From: Bacillota bacterium
Lineage (GTDB): Bacteria > Bacillota > Clostridia > Lachnospirales > Lachnospiraceae
Reading direction: 5' to 3'
Length of the DNA: 64,000 bases
Assembly (NCBI GenBank): GCA_023437715.1
Contig: JAEZFK010000053.1
Location: 1 to 64,000, forward strand
Shown piece by piece: positions 9,461 to 18,768 of this stretch. Numbering within the stretch: the first letter of the stretch is position 1; each line of letters begins with the position of its first letter. The notes beneath the pieces were generated by a model. The model was not told the origin of the DNA. It saw nothing but the letters and a program-made list of their open reading frames with translations, and searched no databases. The position numbers and the translations under genes were made by a program.

Positions 9461-9489
9461 TAGCCATTTTCCCTTAAGTCGTGTATAAT
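9461..9489 (+). promoter_or_regulatory. Promoter for the 9562 gene
   Basis: TAGCCA at 9461-9466 and TATAAT at 9484-9489 with 17 bases between. It begins just after the clpC stop codon. Confidence 0.55.
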
Positions 9490-9561
9490 ATCAACAAGCG
9501 AAAGTTTCAGTTCTTCGCGTAAAAAAAGGATGAGTAAACAAAATACTAGGAGGGCAAACCG

Positions 9562-9975
9562 ATGCCGGTAATTGAAGAATTAATCCGTACAGAGCAGGAC
9601 GGGACGATCAGTTTTGGTAATTACAAATTAGAGACAAAATCGAAATTACAGGATTTTGAGCATGATGGTGATTTATATAAAGTAAAGACCTTTTATGAGA
9701 TAACCAAACTGGAACGCAACGGAATGTTCGTATACGAATCCGTACCGGGAACCACTGTCACGAATTTTTCCGTTTCCGATAACGGAGTGGAATTTAAGGT
9801 GGACGGCGACAAAGATGCCCAGCTGACGATTCAGCTGGCAGAGGATACCGAGTATGAGGTAGATGTGGACGATGCGGAAGCCGGGAGCATGAGAACCAAC
9901 AAGAGCGGAAAGCTTTCCGTCAGCGTAGAACTGAATGAGGGAACCCCTGTAAACGTAAAAATAAGCAGAAGATAA
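9562..9975 (+). CDS. Conserved small acidic protein, function unknown
   Basis: A 137-residue soluble protein without signal peptide or membrane helix. It is rich in Asp, Glu and Lys and predicted to be mostly beta strand (alternating pattern in FGNYKLETKSKLQDFEHDGD and later). I recognise it only as a type of short protein common next to clpC/radA in Lachnospiraceae and cannot name a function. GGAGGGC lies 9 bases before ATG 9562. It has its own promoter at 9461-9489 and a terminator at 9991-10027, so it appears to be a single-gene unit that is well expressed. Confidence 0.85.
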   Translation: MPVIEELIRTEQDGTISFGNYKLETKSKLQDFEHDGDLYKVKTFYEITKLERNGMFVYESVPGTTVTNFSVSDNGVEFKVDGDKDAQLTIQLAEDTEYEVDVDDAEAGSMRTNKSGKLSVSVELNEGTPVNVKISRR

Positions 9976-9990
9976 TTGAATAGTAAGCGG

Positions 9991-10027
9991 AGTCCGGCTC
10001 TTTTTTCAAAGGGCCGGACTTGGTTTT
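9991..10027 (+). terminator. Rho-independent terminator
   Basis: AGTCCGGC pairs with GCCGGACT, followed by TGGTTTTT. It separates the small acidic protein from radA, and the radA ribosome binding site begins inside its tail. Confidence 0.75.
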
Positions 10028-10040
10028 TGGGAGGGGCTAT

Positions 10041-11435
10041 ATGGCAAAAGCGAAAGGGACCGCATTTTTCTGCAAGGAATGCGGTTATGAATCTGCAAAA
10101 TGGCTGGGCCAGTGTCCCGGCTGCCGGGAGTGGAACACATTTGTGGAGGAGCCGGTGGGAAAGGCGGAGCCTGCCGCAAAACGGGGAATCGGAGCCAGAG
10201 CCGAAGGAATCCCGGGAAATTCCTTGAAAGTGAAGCCTTCCAGGCTGTCGGAAATCCAGCTGGATGAACAGGACCGCATGAGAACCGGCTATGAGGAGCT
10301 GGACCGGGTCTTAGGAGGCGGTGTGGTAAAAGGCTCTCTGGTGCTGGTGGGAGGTGATCCCGGCATCGGGAAATCCACCCTGCTTTTGCAGGTGTGCCGC
10401 AATCTGGCGGCCTCCGGGCGGAAGGTCCTTTATATATCGGGGGAAGAATCTTTAAAACAGATCAAGCTGAGAGCAAACAGGATCGGAGAGGTGACGGGAG
10501 AGCTTCTGTTCCTCTGCGAAACCAGCCTGGATGTCATAGAGGGGGCCATCGGGGAGGAAAAGCCGGATGTGGTCATCATTGATTCCATACAGACCATGTT
10601 CAGGGAAGAGATTTCCTCCGCTCCGGGAAGCGTCAGCCAGGTGCGGGAATCCACCAACCTTCTGCTCCAGATCGCCAAAGGGTCCGGAATCGCCATTTTC
10701 ATTGTAGGTCATGTGACAAAGGAAGGGGTGGTGGCAGGCCCCAGGGTTTTGGAGCATATGGTGGATACGGTCTTGTATTTTGAAGGGGAGAGAAGCGCGT
10801 CCTACCGGATCATCCGGGGAGTGAAAAACCGGTTCGGATCCACCAATGAGATCGGTGTGTTTGAGATGGTGGAAAGCGGGCTGGCTGAGGTGAAAAATCC
10901 GTCGGAATACATGCTGAGCGGACGTCCCGAGGATGCTTCCGGCGCGGTGGTGGCCTGCTCCATGGAGGGAACAAGGCCCATGCTCTTGGAGGTCCAGGCC
11001 TTAATCACGCCCACTGCATTCGGAATGCCCCGGCGTACTGCCGCAGGTACGGATTACAACCGGGTGAATTTACTGATGGCGGTTTTGGAAAAGCGGTGCC
11101 ATTATGATTTATCCCATTATGACGCCTATGTGAATATTACGGGAGGCTTACGGATGAACGAACCGGCCCTGGATCTGGCGATTATTATGGCCATCGTATC
11201 CAGCATGAAAGACAGGGCTGTGAACCCCAAGACGATTATTTTCGGCGAGGTGGGACTTTCCGGCGAGGTGCGGGCGGTTTCCATGGCCCAGCAGAGAGTC
11301 AATGAAGCGAAAAAGCTGGGATTTGAGACCTGCGTGCTGCCGAAGATTTCAATGGAAAAGATGAATAAGGTGGAAGGAATAAAGCTTATGGGAGTGGGAA
11401 ATGTGAGAGAGGCCATTATGGGGCTTTCAAATTAG
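10041..11435 (+). CDS. radA: RadA, branch-migration ATPase in DNA repair
   Basis: A 464-residue protein acting in recombinational repair by driving D-loop branch migration. ATG 10041 is chosen because GGGAGGGG sits 5-12 bases before it and MAKAKG is the usual opening. The order is a C4 zinc finger (CKECG...CPGC), a RecA-like ATPase core with GGDPGIGKSTLLLQ, the RadA motif KNRFG, and a C-terminal Lon-like domain (about 300-460) that has no protease activity in this family. Length is typical. Confidence 0.96.
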   Translation: MAKAKGTAFFCKECGYESAKWLGQCPGCREWNTFVEEPVGKAEPAAKRGIGARAEGIPGNSLKVKPSRLSEIQLDEQDRMRTGYEELDRVLGGGVVKGSLVLVGGDPGIGKSTLLLQVCRNLAASGRKVLYISGEESLKQIKLRANRIGEVTGELLFLCETSLDVIEGAIGEEKPDVVIIDSIQTMFREEISSAPGSVSQVRESTNLLLQIAKGSGIAIFIVGHVTKEGVVAGPRVLEHMVDTVLYFEGERSASYRIIRGVKNRFGSTNEIGVFEMVESGLAEVKNPSEYMLSGRPEDASGAVVACSMEGTRPMLLEVQALITPTAFGMPRRTAAGTDYNRVNLLMAVLEKRCHYDLSHYDAYVNITGGLRMNEPALDLAIIMAIVSSMKDRAVNPKTIIFGEVGLSGEVRAVSMAQQRVNEAKKLGFETCVLPKISMEKMNKVEGIKLMGVGNVREAIMGLSN

Positions 11436-11716
11436 GGGAATGCAAATGTACCGGCCTGTTGAATAAGGCACGGTTTGCCGGTGCAGGCTCATGTTTTTCG
11501 TTTTCATAGTTTCCCATAAGTTATCATAATTTTTACCTCTGATGAATATTAAACAATAATTATCCGAATAGGTATATTGTCCACAAGCGGATGGTGTGTG
11601 CGTGAGAAATAAAATACAGAAAGCGGGTTCCCCGGAGTGCAGGGATGCCTGTTAATAATTGAATGAATTTTGAAGCTGGAAAAGGGTTGAAACCATTGAA
11701 AACCCTCGTCGGATTC
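11436..11716 (+). other. Non-coding gap between radA and the greA promoter
   Basis: About 280 bases without a supported gene. A weak inverted repeat (ACCGGC near 11450 and GCCGGT near 11476) followed by a T-rich stretch may terminate radA. Nothing else was recognised. Confidence 0.5.
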
Positions 11717-11745
11717 TTGACAATTCCGGCTGTTTACGCTATAAT
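11717..11745 (+). promoter_or_regulatory. Consensus promoter for greA-lysS
   Basis: TTGACA at 11717-11722 and TATAAT at 11740-11745 with exactly 17 bases between. Both hexamers are perfect. The transcript would start about 40 bases before greA. Confidence 0.9.
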
Positions 11746-11792
11746 ATCTGGAATGCCGATGAGCGAGTATGAAACCAGGAGGAATCAAAACC

Positions 11793-12275
11793 ATGGTAGA
11801 CAAGAAAAATATTTTAACATATGAAGGCCTTAAGAGATACGAAGATGAACTTCATAACTTAAAGGTAGTAAAAAGAAAAGAGGTCGCCCAGAAGATCAAG
11901 GAAGCCAGAGAGCAGGGCGATTTATCTGAAAATGCTGAATACGATGCTGCCAAGGATGAGCAGCGGGACATTGAACTGCGCATTGAAGAACTGGAGAAGC
12001 TCCTTAAGAATGCAGAGGTAGTGGTTGAGGATGAGATTGACTTAGACAAAATCAACATTGGCTGTAAGGTAAAGGTCTACGATGTGGATGAGGATGAGGA
12101 GATGGAATTCAAGATCGTAGGTTCTACAGAGGCAAACAGCCTTCAGAATAAGATTTCCAATGAATCTCCTGTAGGTCATGCGCTGATCGGAAAGAAAGTG
12201 GGAGATGTGGTTGACGTAGAGACCCAGTCAGGCGTGATCCAGTATAAGGTGCTGGAGATCCAGAGAGTGTCTTAA
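11793..12275 (+). CDS. greA: Transcription elongation factor GreA
   Basis: A 160-residue factor that enters the RNA polymerase secondary channel and stimulates cleavage of backtracked transcripts. The start ATG 11793 follows AGGAGG by 11 bases and gives the usual N-terminus; the upstream ATG 11769 lies ahead of that site. The N-terminal coiled coil has the family's [20 protein letters not shown] with the acidic tip residues intact, and the C-terminal FKBP-like domain ends with [10 protein letters not shown]. It precedes lysS by 132 bases with no clear terminator, so the two may be co-transcribed. Confidence 0.96.
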   Translation: MVDKKNILTYEGLKRYEDELHNLKVVKRKEVAQKIKEAREQGDLSENAEYDAAKDEQRDIELRIEELEKLLKNAEVVVEDEIDLDKINIGCKVKVYDVDEDEEMEFKIVGSTEANSLQNKISNESPVGHALIGKKVGDVVDVETQSGVIQYKVLEIQRVS

Positions 12276-12407
12276 GCCGTTTTTTGGCGAAGTCAGGCCC
12301 AGCGCAGGCTGAGCATCACCTTTAAAGGAACAGGGAAAATTAGCTGTTCGAAGAGCCGTATGGCAAATCGGACTTCCTTAACATAGTACACAAAGGAGTG
12401 CAAACAA

Positions 12408-13910
12408 GTGTCAGAACAGCAGAATCAAAACCAGAATCAGGTTATGGAAGAGGACTTAAACCATTTGCTGAAAGTTCGCCGGGAAAAGCTGGCAGAGCTT
12501 CAGGAAAGCGGAAAAGACCCGTTTAAGGTTACAAAGTACGATGTGAACGTACACAGCAGTGAGATTAAGGAACATTATGACCAGTGGGAAGGAAAAGAAG
12601 TATCCATCGCAGGACGCCTCATGTCAAAGCGTGTGATGGGTAAGGCTTCCTTTTGTAATGTACAGGATTTAAAGGGCAATATCCAGTCTTATGTGGCCAG
12701 AGACAGCATCGGAGAAGAGGAATATAAGGAATTCAAGAAGCTGGATATCGGCGATCTGGTAGGCATTAAGGGTACTGCATTTACGACAAAAACAGGAGAG
12801 ATTTCCATCCATGGGTCAAGCGTTCTTCTGCTTTCCAAGAGTCTTCAGATCCTGCCGGAGAAATTCCACGGTCTGACCAATACAGACCTGCGTTACAGGC
12901 AGAGATATGTGGATTTAATCATGAATCCGGAGGTAAGGGACACCTTTGTAAAACGTTCCCAGATCATCAAGGCCATCCGTGACCATCTGGATGCCCAGGG
13001 CTTTATGGAGGTTGAGACCCCCATGCTGGTTGCCAATGCAGGCGGCGCGGCTGCAAGACCTTTTGAAACCCATTATAACGCTCTGGATGAAGATGTAAAG
13101 CTGAGGATTTCTCTTGAACTTTACTTAAAGCGTTTGATCGTAGGCGGTTTGGAGAGAGTTTACGAAATCGGGCGTGTTTTCCGGAACGAAGGCGTGGATA
13201 CCCGCCACAACCCGGAATTTACTTTAATGGAATTATATCAGGCTTATACCGATTATCACGGCATGATGGACCTGGTTGAGAACCTGTTCCGTTCCGTTGC
13301 CTTAAAGGTGCTGGGAACGGCTGTGGTGAACTATGACGGTGTGGAGATTGATTTATCCAAGCCCTTTGAGCGTATTACCATGGTTGACGCTTTAAAGAAA
13401 TACAAGGGAATCGATTTCACTCTCATCCATACGGATGAGGAAGCCAAGGCTTTAGCGGACCAGTACCACGTTGCCTATGAAGCCCGCCATAAGAAAGGCG
13501 ATATATTAAGCCTGCTTTTTGAGGAATTTGTGGAGGAGCATTTAGTTCAGCCTACCTTTATTATGGACCATCCGGTTGAGATCTCCCCTCTGACCAAGAA
13601 AAAGCCCGATGACCCGGATTATACAGAACGCTTTGAGCTGTTTATTACAAAGCGTGAGATGGCAAACGCCTATTCCGAGTTAAATGATCCTCTGGATCAG
13701 ATCGAGCGCTTTAAAGCCCAGGAAGCGCTTCTCGCTGCAGGAGATGATGAGGCGAATTCCATGGATGAGGATTTCGTAAATGCGCTCATGATCGGTATGC
13801 CTCCTACCGGCGGCATCGGTATCGGGATTGACCGGTTTGTCATGCTGCTTACGGATTCTTATGCTATCAGGGATGTGCTGTTGTTCCCCACGATGAAGAG
13901 CCTTAATTAA
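12408..13910 (+). CDS. lysS: Lysyl-tRNA synthetase, class II
   Basis: A 500-residue cytoplasmic enzyme that charges tRNA-Lys. It starts at GTG 12408 with AAAGGAG 9 bases before. An N-terminal OB-fold anticodon-binding domain (about 60-165) is followed by the class II catalytic core: motif 1 around FMEVETPML, motif 2 with [16 protein letters not shown], motif 3 with [13 protein letters not shown]. All core residues seem intact and length is normal. Confidence 0.97.
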   Translation: MSEQQNQNQNQVMEEDLNHLLKVRREKLAELQESGKDPFKVTKYDVNVHSSEIKEHYDQWEGKEVSIAGRLMSKRVMGKASFCNVQDLKGNIQSYVARDSIGEEEYKEFKKLDIGDLVGIKGTAFTTKTGEISIHGSSVLLLSKSLQILPEKFHGLTNTDLRYRQRYVDLIMNPEVRDTFVKRSQIIKAIRDHLDAQGFMEVETPMLVANAGGAAARPFETHYNALDEDVKLRISLELYLKRLIVGGLERVYEIGRVFRNEGVDTRHNPEFTLMELYQAYTDYHGMMDLVENLFRSVALKVLGTAVVNYDGVEIDLSKPFERITMVDALKKYKGIDFTLIHTDEEAKALADQYHVAYEARHKKGDILSLLFEEFVEEHLVQPTFIMDHPVEISPLTKKKPDDPDYTERFELFITKREMANAYSELNDPLDQIERFKAQEALLAAGDDEANSMDEDFVNALMIGMPPTGGIGIGIDRFVMLLTDSYAIRDVLLFPTMKSLN

Positions 13911-13997
13911 GGGGCAGCGCCAGGAATGGTTTAGAATTATGGTTTGCAGGGAAACAGAGCTTACTATGATAAAATAAATTTAATTGAGATATTTAAA

Positions 13998-14046
13998 TAA
14001 GTCCTTTATCAATTGCAGAAATACGATTGATAGAGGGCTTATTTTA
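13998..14046 (+). terminator. Rho-independent terminator after lysS
   Basis: AAGTCCTTTATCAAT pairs with ATTGATAGAGGGCTT with two wobble pairs, and ATTTTAG follows. It lies about 90 bases after the lysS stop. Confidence 0.7.
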
Positions 14047-14194
14047 GTGCTTTAAATATATTGGATGGAAATATTCAATAGGCCTGCTTTTTTGTGATAA
14101 CTGCTGCCTTATGGTTCTAATTTGCAGAGTAATAGAAAATATATATATATTATATATAATGAAAGAAAATTCTCATGAAAGGATCAGGGTGATT

Positions 14195-15748
14195 ATGGCA
14201 GATATTACAGTAAGGTTTTTGGGGGAGGATTATACATTTCCAAAAGAATTAAAGGAATATATTGTTTATTGCAGTGAATTTGAGAAAATTAATGAAAAAT
14301 TGCAGAAAGAGCTTGTTTGTACAATGAAGAAGAAGCTATATACAGAGGATGGCCCTTTCGAGGTAATGCGTGACATTGAACAGGGCTTAAAAGAAAAAAT
14401 GATCAAGGAAGGAAAAAATGTAATCGGGCTGCTGGCAAAAGAGGGAATATTCGATGTAACAGAGAGTGAACTGATTCATCATAACAAAGGCTATATTCAT
14501 TACGAGGATACTTATAAAGCTATGATAGACGGTGCCAAACAAATTCTGATGAATGAAGTCCGTTCTTGGATCAATGGCTTTGAAAAGGCACAAAATGATA
14601 ATCTGATCACTCATGTTATATTAGGGGCTTACGAAACAAGCACTATAAAAAGACAGTGTGCGCAGGCCGACAGAGATTATGAAATGGCTATAGACGCATT
14701 AGATAGAAAGACCGGTTCGGAAAAGGAAAGAAAGTATGCTGAACTTTTCGGTAAAAATGTGTACCCGGAAATAGCATCATCATTTATCATGTATACGAAT
14801 GAGTTAATGGAATTTTATTTAAGGAAACTGGAGGAGCATTCTGTTTATGACTATGCAAAGGTAAAGCCATATGATATAAAGCGTTCTTCTGAATTGCTTA
14901 ATAATATGTCTTTGGTGGATGAAAAAAAGGCGGTATTAATTCAGGCGTTTAAGGAATGTCCATATAATCCGGATATTTATGCAAACGTAATAGAATTAGG
15001 ATTATCTGATATAGATACATTTAAAACAGCCAGGGAGTTTTATCAGGATTCTTTATTGGAGGGAGTTCTTGACGAATACATAAAGAACAATTTGAAAACC
15101 TATGAAAAGGTAAAAGAGCCTGTTCGTATATTGGCATATTACAGAGATAAGAATGAGATTGATATTTTACGCTCTCTATACAGTGATGAACTGGAAGCCA
15201 TCCAAAATAAGTATGGTGAATTTGCTTCTGTTATGGAAAATAATAAGGCACTGGACAAATGGATTCGCGGCAATATTCAATCCGACATGGATAGCATTTT
15301 AAAAAAATCCGCCGATGATATTAAGGATACAGTGGATCATTCATTAAAGAAAATCGTATCAGAAGATCAGTTTGAAAAATTTACTGAAATGGGACTGATT
15401 ACCGCTGAAGATATACGTTTGAAAAACAGTGCAGAAATAGAATTAAATAAAATTAATATGGAAATAGAAGAAAGGCTGACGGATCTTATTTGGGGATTTA
15501 TTCAGGAAGCAAAAAACAGAAAAGCAAAATATGAAAAAGCCTGTGAGAAATTTAATTCGGAGATCGAAAAACAGAACAAGATAATTGAAGAAAAGTATAA
15601 TGAATTGAATCATTTAAGTATGTTTGCGTTTTCCAGGAAAAAGGAATTGAAGGCTGCCATTGCAGAGATGGAATCTGAATTATCCGGGTTTAAAATTGAC
15701 AATGATCCAAAGGATTTGCAAAGAGAATTTGAAAGAATGTATAGATAG
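14195..15748 (+). CDS. Orphan coiled-coil protein, function unknown
   Basis: I do not recognise this 517-residue protein. ATG 14195 after TCAGGGTG gives an N-terminus MADITVRFLGEDYTFP; ATG 14159 is possible. There is no signal peptide or membrane helix. It is strongly charged (Lys, Glu), mostly helical, with a marked coiled coil near the C-terminus (about residues 420-500). The gene is much richer in AT than its neighbours and is preceded by AT-repeats and a likely TTGCAG/TATATA promoter (14122-14149). It stands alone between terminators, so composition and isolation suggest acquisition by transfer. The N-terminal strand-rich stretch could be a small ubiquitin-like or interaction fold, which is a guess. 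Confidence 0.8.
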   Translation: MADITVRFLGEDYTFPKELKEYIVYCSEFEKINEKLQKELVCTMKKKLYTEDGPFEVMRDIEQGLKEKMIKEGKNVIGLLAKEGIFDVTESELIHHNKGYIHYEDTYKAMIDGAKQILMNEVRSWINGFEKAQNDNLITHVILGAYETSTIKRQCAQADRDYEMAIDALDRKTGSEKERKYAELFGKNVYPEIASSFIMYTNELMEFYLRKLEEHSVYDYAKVKPYDIKRSSELLNNMSLVDEKKAVLIQAFKECPYNPDIYANVIELGLSDIDTFKTAREFYQDSLLEGVLDEYIKNNLKTYEKVKEPVRILAYYRDKNEIDILRSLYSDELEAIQNKYGEFASVMENNKALDKWIRGNIQSDMDSILKKSADDIKDTVDHSLKKIVSEDQFEKFTEMGLITAEDIRLKNSAEIELNKINMEIEERLTDLIWGFIQEAKNRKAKYEKACEKFNSEIEKQNKIIEEKYNELNHLSMFAFSRKKELKAAIAEMESELSGFKIDNDPKDLQREFERMYR

Positions 15749-15761
15749 GAATTTCAAAAAA

Positions 15762-15818
15762 GGCAGATAATCAGCCTAAGCGGCCCCAGGATTTGGGGCT
15801 GCTTAGGCTGAAGCTGCC
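15762..15818. terminator. Long bidirectional terminator hairpin between convergent genes
   Basis: CAGCCTAAGC and GCTTAGGCTG (15772-15810) pair with GGCCCC/GGGGCT inside and GGCAG/CTGCC outside. A T-tract follows on the minus strand (the AAAAAA at 15755-15761), so it ends the AraC gene transcript strongly and probably that of the coiled-coil gene too. Confidence 0.8.
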
Positions 15819-15827
15819 GGAATGCCT

Positions 15828-16679
15828 TTAATAAAACTGTGCATTTCGATGCGTGTTCCGGAACGCTGTGGGTGACATTTCCCTTTTGGCTGTAAACTGT
15901 TTTATAAAGTAAGTATCATACTGAAATCCGATGGAACGGGCAATTTCATTTAAGGTCATATCTGTATGAACAAGAAGATCCCCTGCAACCTTCAGCCTAT
16001 ATGACAGCAGATATCCCATAGCGGTACACCCACATCTTTTTTGGAACATTTCATTGAGCGATATACGATTCAAATGTGCACAGTCCGTTAAATCACCCAA
16101 TGTTATTTTGCTGGGATAATTTGTGTGTATATAATCTAAAACCAAGTCAATAGGAGCTTCCTCGGATTGATGGTTTAAGTCCTCAAGGAGCCTTAATATC
16201 TGTATAAGATATTTTTTGATTCTGCATACCCAGAGTGCATTACTGTGTGCATACACTTCTGTTCCCAGTACAAAGAACCATTCAAGCAATTGGGGATATG
16301 CTTTACCGGATATATGAGGCACACCGGTTTGTGCACTATCTCTTTGAAAAAGTGAAAGACCTGTTTGTATCTTCAAATTACTTGGCTTATAGGTTTGTGT
16401 TTCGGAAACCCGGGATGTTTTGAAAAAGTCCGGATGAAAACTAAAAGACTGTGCGGAGATACTATCCTTGTTAATAATTTGCAGTTTATCATCCATGGAC
16501 AGGCAGAGAACCCCTGGGGCTGAAATTTCTATTGGCCGTTCATTCAACTGCGCATTTATAATCCCATTTGTAATAAATATCAGAGTAAACCGCTCTGGAT
16601 AAGGAAGATTTTTAAAATCTTCAATTGCAGCAAACTCAATATCTACGCTTCTGTTTTTATATTGGTCAAATTGTGGCAT
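15828..16679 (-). CDS. AraC-family transcriptional regulator
   Basis: A 283-residue regulator. The start at 16679 is preferred because CAGGAGAACGCT precedes it, whereas the longer frame has no ribosome binding site. The N-terminal part (about 1-150) is a cupin-like ligand domain with a short PERFTLIFITNG stretch. The C-terminal 95 residues hold two helix-turn-helix motifs, with GFQYDTYFIKQFTAKREMSPTAFR as the second. It is transcribed away from the GAPDH gene and shares a 124-base intergenic region with it, so it most likely controls that gene, and possibly itself. The inducer is unknown. Confidence 0.88.
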   Translation of the reverse strand: MPQFDQYKNRSVDIEFAAIEDFKNLPYPERFTLIFITNGIINAQLNERPIEISAPGVLCLSMDDKLQIINKDSISAQSFSFHPDFFKTSRVSETQTYKPSNLKIQTGLSLFQRDSAQTGVPHISGKAYPQLLEWFFVLGTEVYAHSNALWVCRIKKYLIQILRLLEDLNHQSEEAPIDLVLDYIHTNYPSKITLGDLTDCAHLNRISLNEMFQKRCGCTAMGYLLSYRLKVAGDLLVHTDMTLNEIARSIGFQYDTYFIKQFTAKREMSPTAFRNTHRNAQFY

Positions 16680-16725
16680 AGCGTTCTCCTGACAGATAGT
16701 ATAGTTAGATACTTCGTTTATAACA

Positions 16726-16754
16726 TTGTACCACAAAAAGTCAAATGATATAAT
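16726..16754 (+). promoter_or_regulatory. Promoter of the GAPDH gene
   Basis: TTGTAC at 16726-16731, 17 bases, TATAAT at 16749-16754. On the opposite strand, TTGACT at about 16743-16738 could be the -35 of the araC-type gene, so the two promoters may overlap face to face. Confidence 0.7.
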
Positions 16755-16803
16755 AAAAGTGCGTTGAACACGAGGTTTTATTTAAGAAAGGAAGGTATCT
16801 GTT

Positions 16804-17805
16804 ATGGATATTAATATCGCAATCAATGGATTTGGCAGGATCGGAAGACTTGCTTTCCGGCAGCTTTTCAATGAGGATGGGTATAAAATTGCGGCCATCA
16901 ATGACCTCACAAGCCCTGAAATGCTTGCGCATTTGCTAAAATATGATACTACACAAGGCAATTACAGGAAAGCCATCAGTTACAGTGAGAACAGCCTGAT
17001 CGTGGACGGTGTGTCCATTCCTATTTATGATAAAAAGGACCCCAGCCAGCTGCCGTGGGGAGAACTGAAAATTGATGTAGTGCTGGAATGTACAGGATTT
17101 TTTGCATCGGGAAGTGCAGCGGCTGCACATATTGAAGCGGGTGCAAGAAAAGTGCTGATATCCACTGCCGCAGGAAAGGATATTCCCACGATCGTCTACG
17201 GTATCAATGAGCAAACGCTGACAAAAGAAGATGTTATTGTTTCGGCTGCGTCCTGTACCACCAATTGCCTTGCACCAATGGCGTATTTTTTAAACGAGCT
17301 TGCGCCTGTTAAAAAAGGTTTCATGACCACAATACACGCCTATACCAATGACCAGAATACCCTTGACGGCCCTCATTCCAAAGGCGATCTGCGGAGGGCC
17401 CGCTCTGCAGCCGGAAATATTATTCCTACTACAACCGGAGCGGCAAAGGCCATCGGTCAGGTTATTCCTGCCTTAGATGGAAAATTGGACGGAACATCCC
17501 AGAGGGTGCCGGTTATGGCGGGCTCACTTACAGAGTTGACCGCGGTGGTGAGGGGCTCTGTGACGGCAGAACAAGTCAATCAGAAGATGAAGCAGTCCCA
17601 GTCCGAGCAATACGGATATATAGAAGAACCGATTGTATCGTCGGATATAATTGGCATGAACTATGGGGGATTGTTTGATGCCACACAGACGAAAGCGGCG
17701 GAATTAGGAACAGACACCCTGGTGAAAATAGCGGCATGGTATGATAATGAGAACTCTTTTACCAGTCAAATGGTCCGCACTGTGAAATACCTTGCAGAAT
17801 TATAA
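16804..17805 (+). CDS. gap: Type I glyceraldehyde-3-phosphate dehydrogenase
   Basis: A 333-residue glycolytic enzyme oxidising glyceraldehyde 3-phosphate with NAD and phosphate. The NAD fold carries INGFGRIGR and Asp34 (AINDLTS), which favours NAD over NADP. The catalytic Cys151 lies in SCTTNC and the general base His178 in HAYTNDQ. It stands alone, with no pgk or tpi beside it, and is divergent from an AraC regulator. That setting is unlike the usual gapR-gap-pgk-tpi cluster and suggests a second, conditionally expressed copy. AAGGAAGG precedes ATG 16804. Confidence 0.95.
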   Translation: MDINIAINGFGRIGRLAFRQLFNEDGYKIAAINDLTSPEMLAHLLKYDTTQGNYRKAISYSENSLIVDGVSIPIYDKKDPSQLPWGELKIDVVLECTGFFASGSAAAAHIEAGARKVLISTAAGKDIPTIVYGINEQTLTKEDVIVSAASCTTNCLAPMAYFLNELAPVKKGFMTTIHAYTNDQNTLDGPHSKGDLRRARSAAGNIIPTTTGAAKAIGQVIPALDGKLDGTSQRVPVMAGSLTELTAVVRGSVTAEQVNQKMKQSQSEQYGYIEEPIVSSDIIGMNYGGLFDATQTKAAELGTDTLVKIAAWYDNENSFTSQMVRTVKYLAEL

Positions 17806-17867
17806 TTTACAGCAGGTCTTCCAACCGCAGTTATGAGGTTGGAGGGCCTGTTGCTCAATTTTCATCG

Positions 17868-17905
17868 GACACCTTTGAGGGACTCTTCCTTAAAGGTGTC
17901 TTTTT
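17868..17905 (+). terminator. Rho-independent terminator after gap
   Basis: GACACCTTT pairs with AAAGGTGTC and TTTTT follows. A second inverted repeat just upstream (CAGGTCTTCCAACC with GGTTGGAGGGCCTG, 17813-17850) may assist. Confidence 0.8.
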
Positions 17906-17963
17906 GCTTTCTTTTTTTGACATCTGTTATACAGGAGAACCCAAGGGGATATCAAACCGCCGG

Positions 17964-18755
17964 TTACCGGCAGTACTGATCTTTATTCAGATAAAAGCTC
18001 TTATCCTCCGCATACTGTGACGGAGTCTTCCCCGAATACTTTTTAAATACCTGGCTGAAATACTGAGGGTTGCTTCCAAACCCTACGCTTTCCGCGACCA
18101 GGTGAATGTTTCCGGAAGCCCCGTGACTGAGCATGGACTGGGCCTTCTCTATGCGCATGCGGTTTAAGTAAGCGGAGAAATTTTCTCCGGTCTGGCGGGT
18201 GAAAGTGCGGCTTAAGTAATTTACGTTTACATACAGCAGGCTTTCGGCAATATATTTCAGGGATAGTTCTTCATCCCCCAGATGCTGGAGCACATAGGCT
18301 TTCACCTTGTCGGAAAGGGAGGCCCTGCATTTTTCTGGGGATTGGGGAAAGGCGGAAATGTTTTCCTTTACAGGAGGAACCTGGGGAATTTCTGCCTTTG
18401 CATGCTTTACAGCCTCAATAATGTCGTTTTCATTGACAGGCTTTAATAAATATTCCTTTACGCCGCAGCGCAGGGCCTGGCGGGCGTATTCAAACTCCGG
18501 ATATCCGGAAAGTATGATAAACTGGATATGGGGATCGAATTTCCGGATCCGCTCAATTAGTTCCAGACCGCTGATGCCGGGCATGCGGATATCGGTCATA
18601 ACAATGTCGGGAGCCGTATCCAATATGGCATCTAAGGCTTCCGGGCCGTTTTTGCAGCAGGCTGTGATTTCAATGCCCAGACTGGCCCAGGGAATCATCT
18701 CACAGATGAATTCCCGTATAATTTTTTCGTCGTCGGCGATTAACAGTTTATGCAC
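17964..18755 (-). CDS. YesN-type response regulator with AraC output domain
   Basis: A 263-residue response regulator. The receiver domain (1-120) has the acidic pair DD at 8-9, phospho-acceptor Asp55 in MTDIRMPG and Lys104 in LLKPVNE. The C-terminal part (about 150-255) is an AraC helix-turn-helix pair. It starts at GTG 18755 with AAAGGAGAG before it. It is 13 bases downstream of the histidine kinase gene and both run away from the sugar transporter at 20747, whose expression it presumably activates. Confidence 0.93.
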   Translation of the reverse strand: MHKLLIADDEKIIREFICEMIPWASLGIEITACCKNGPEALDAILDTAPDIVMTDIRMPGISGLELIERIRKFDPHIQFIILSGYPEFEYARQALRCGVKEYLLKPVNENDIIEAVKHAKAEIPQVPPVKENISAFPQSPEKCRASLSDKVKAYVLQHLGDEELSLKYIAESLLYVNVNYLSRTFTRQTGENFSAYLNRMRIEKAQSMLSHGASGNIHLVAESVGFGSNPQYFSQVFKKYSGKTPSQYAEDKSFYLNKDQYCR

Positions 18756-18768
18756 GTAAGCTCTCCTT

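Noticed and set aside
12276..12407. Possible terminator or small RNA between greA and lysS
   Set aside because: Only weak pairings such as CAGGCCCAGCG/CGCAGGCTG were found and no T-tract follows.
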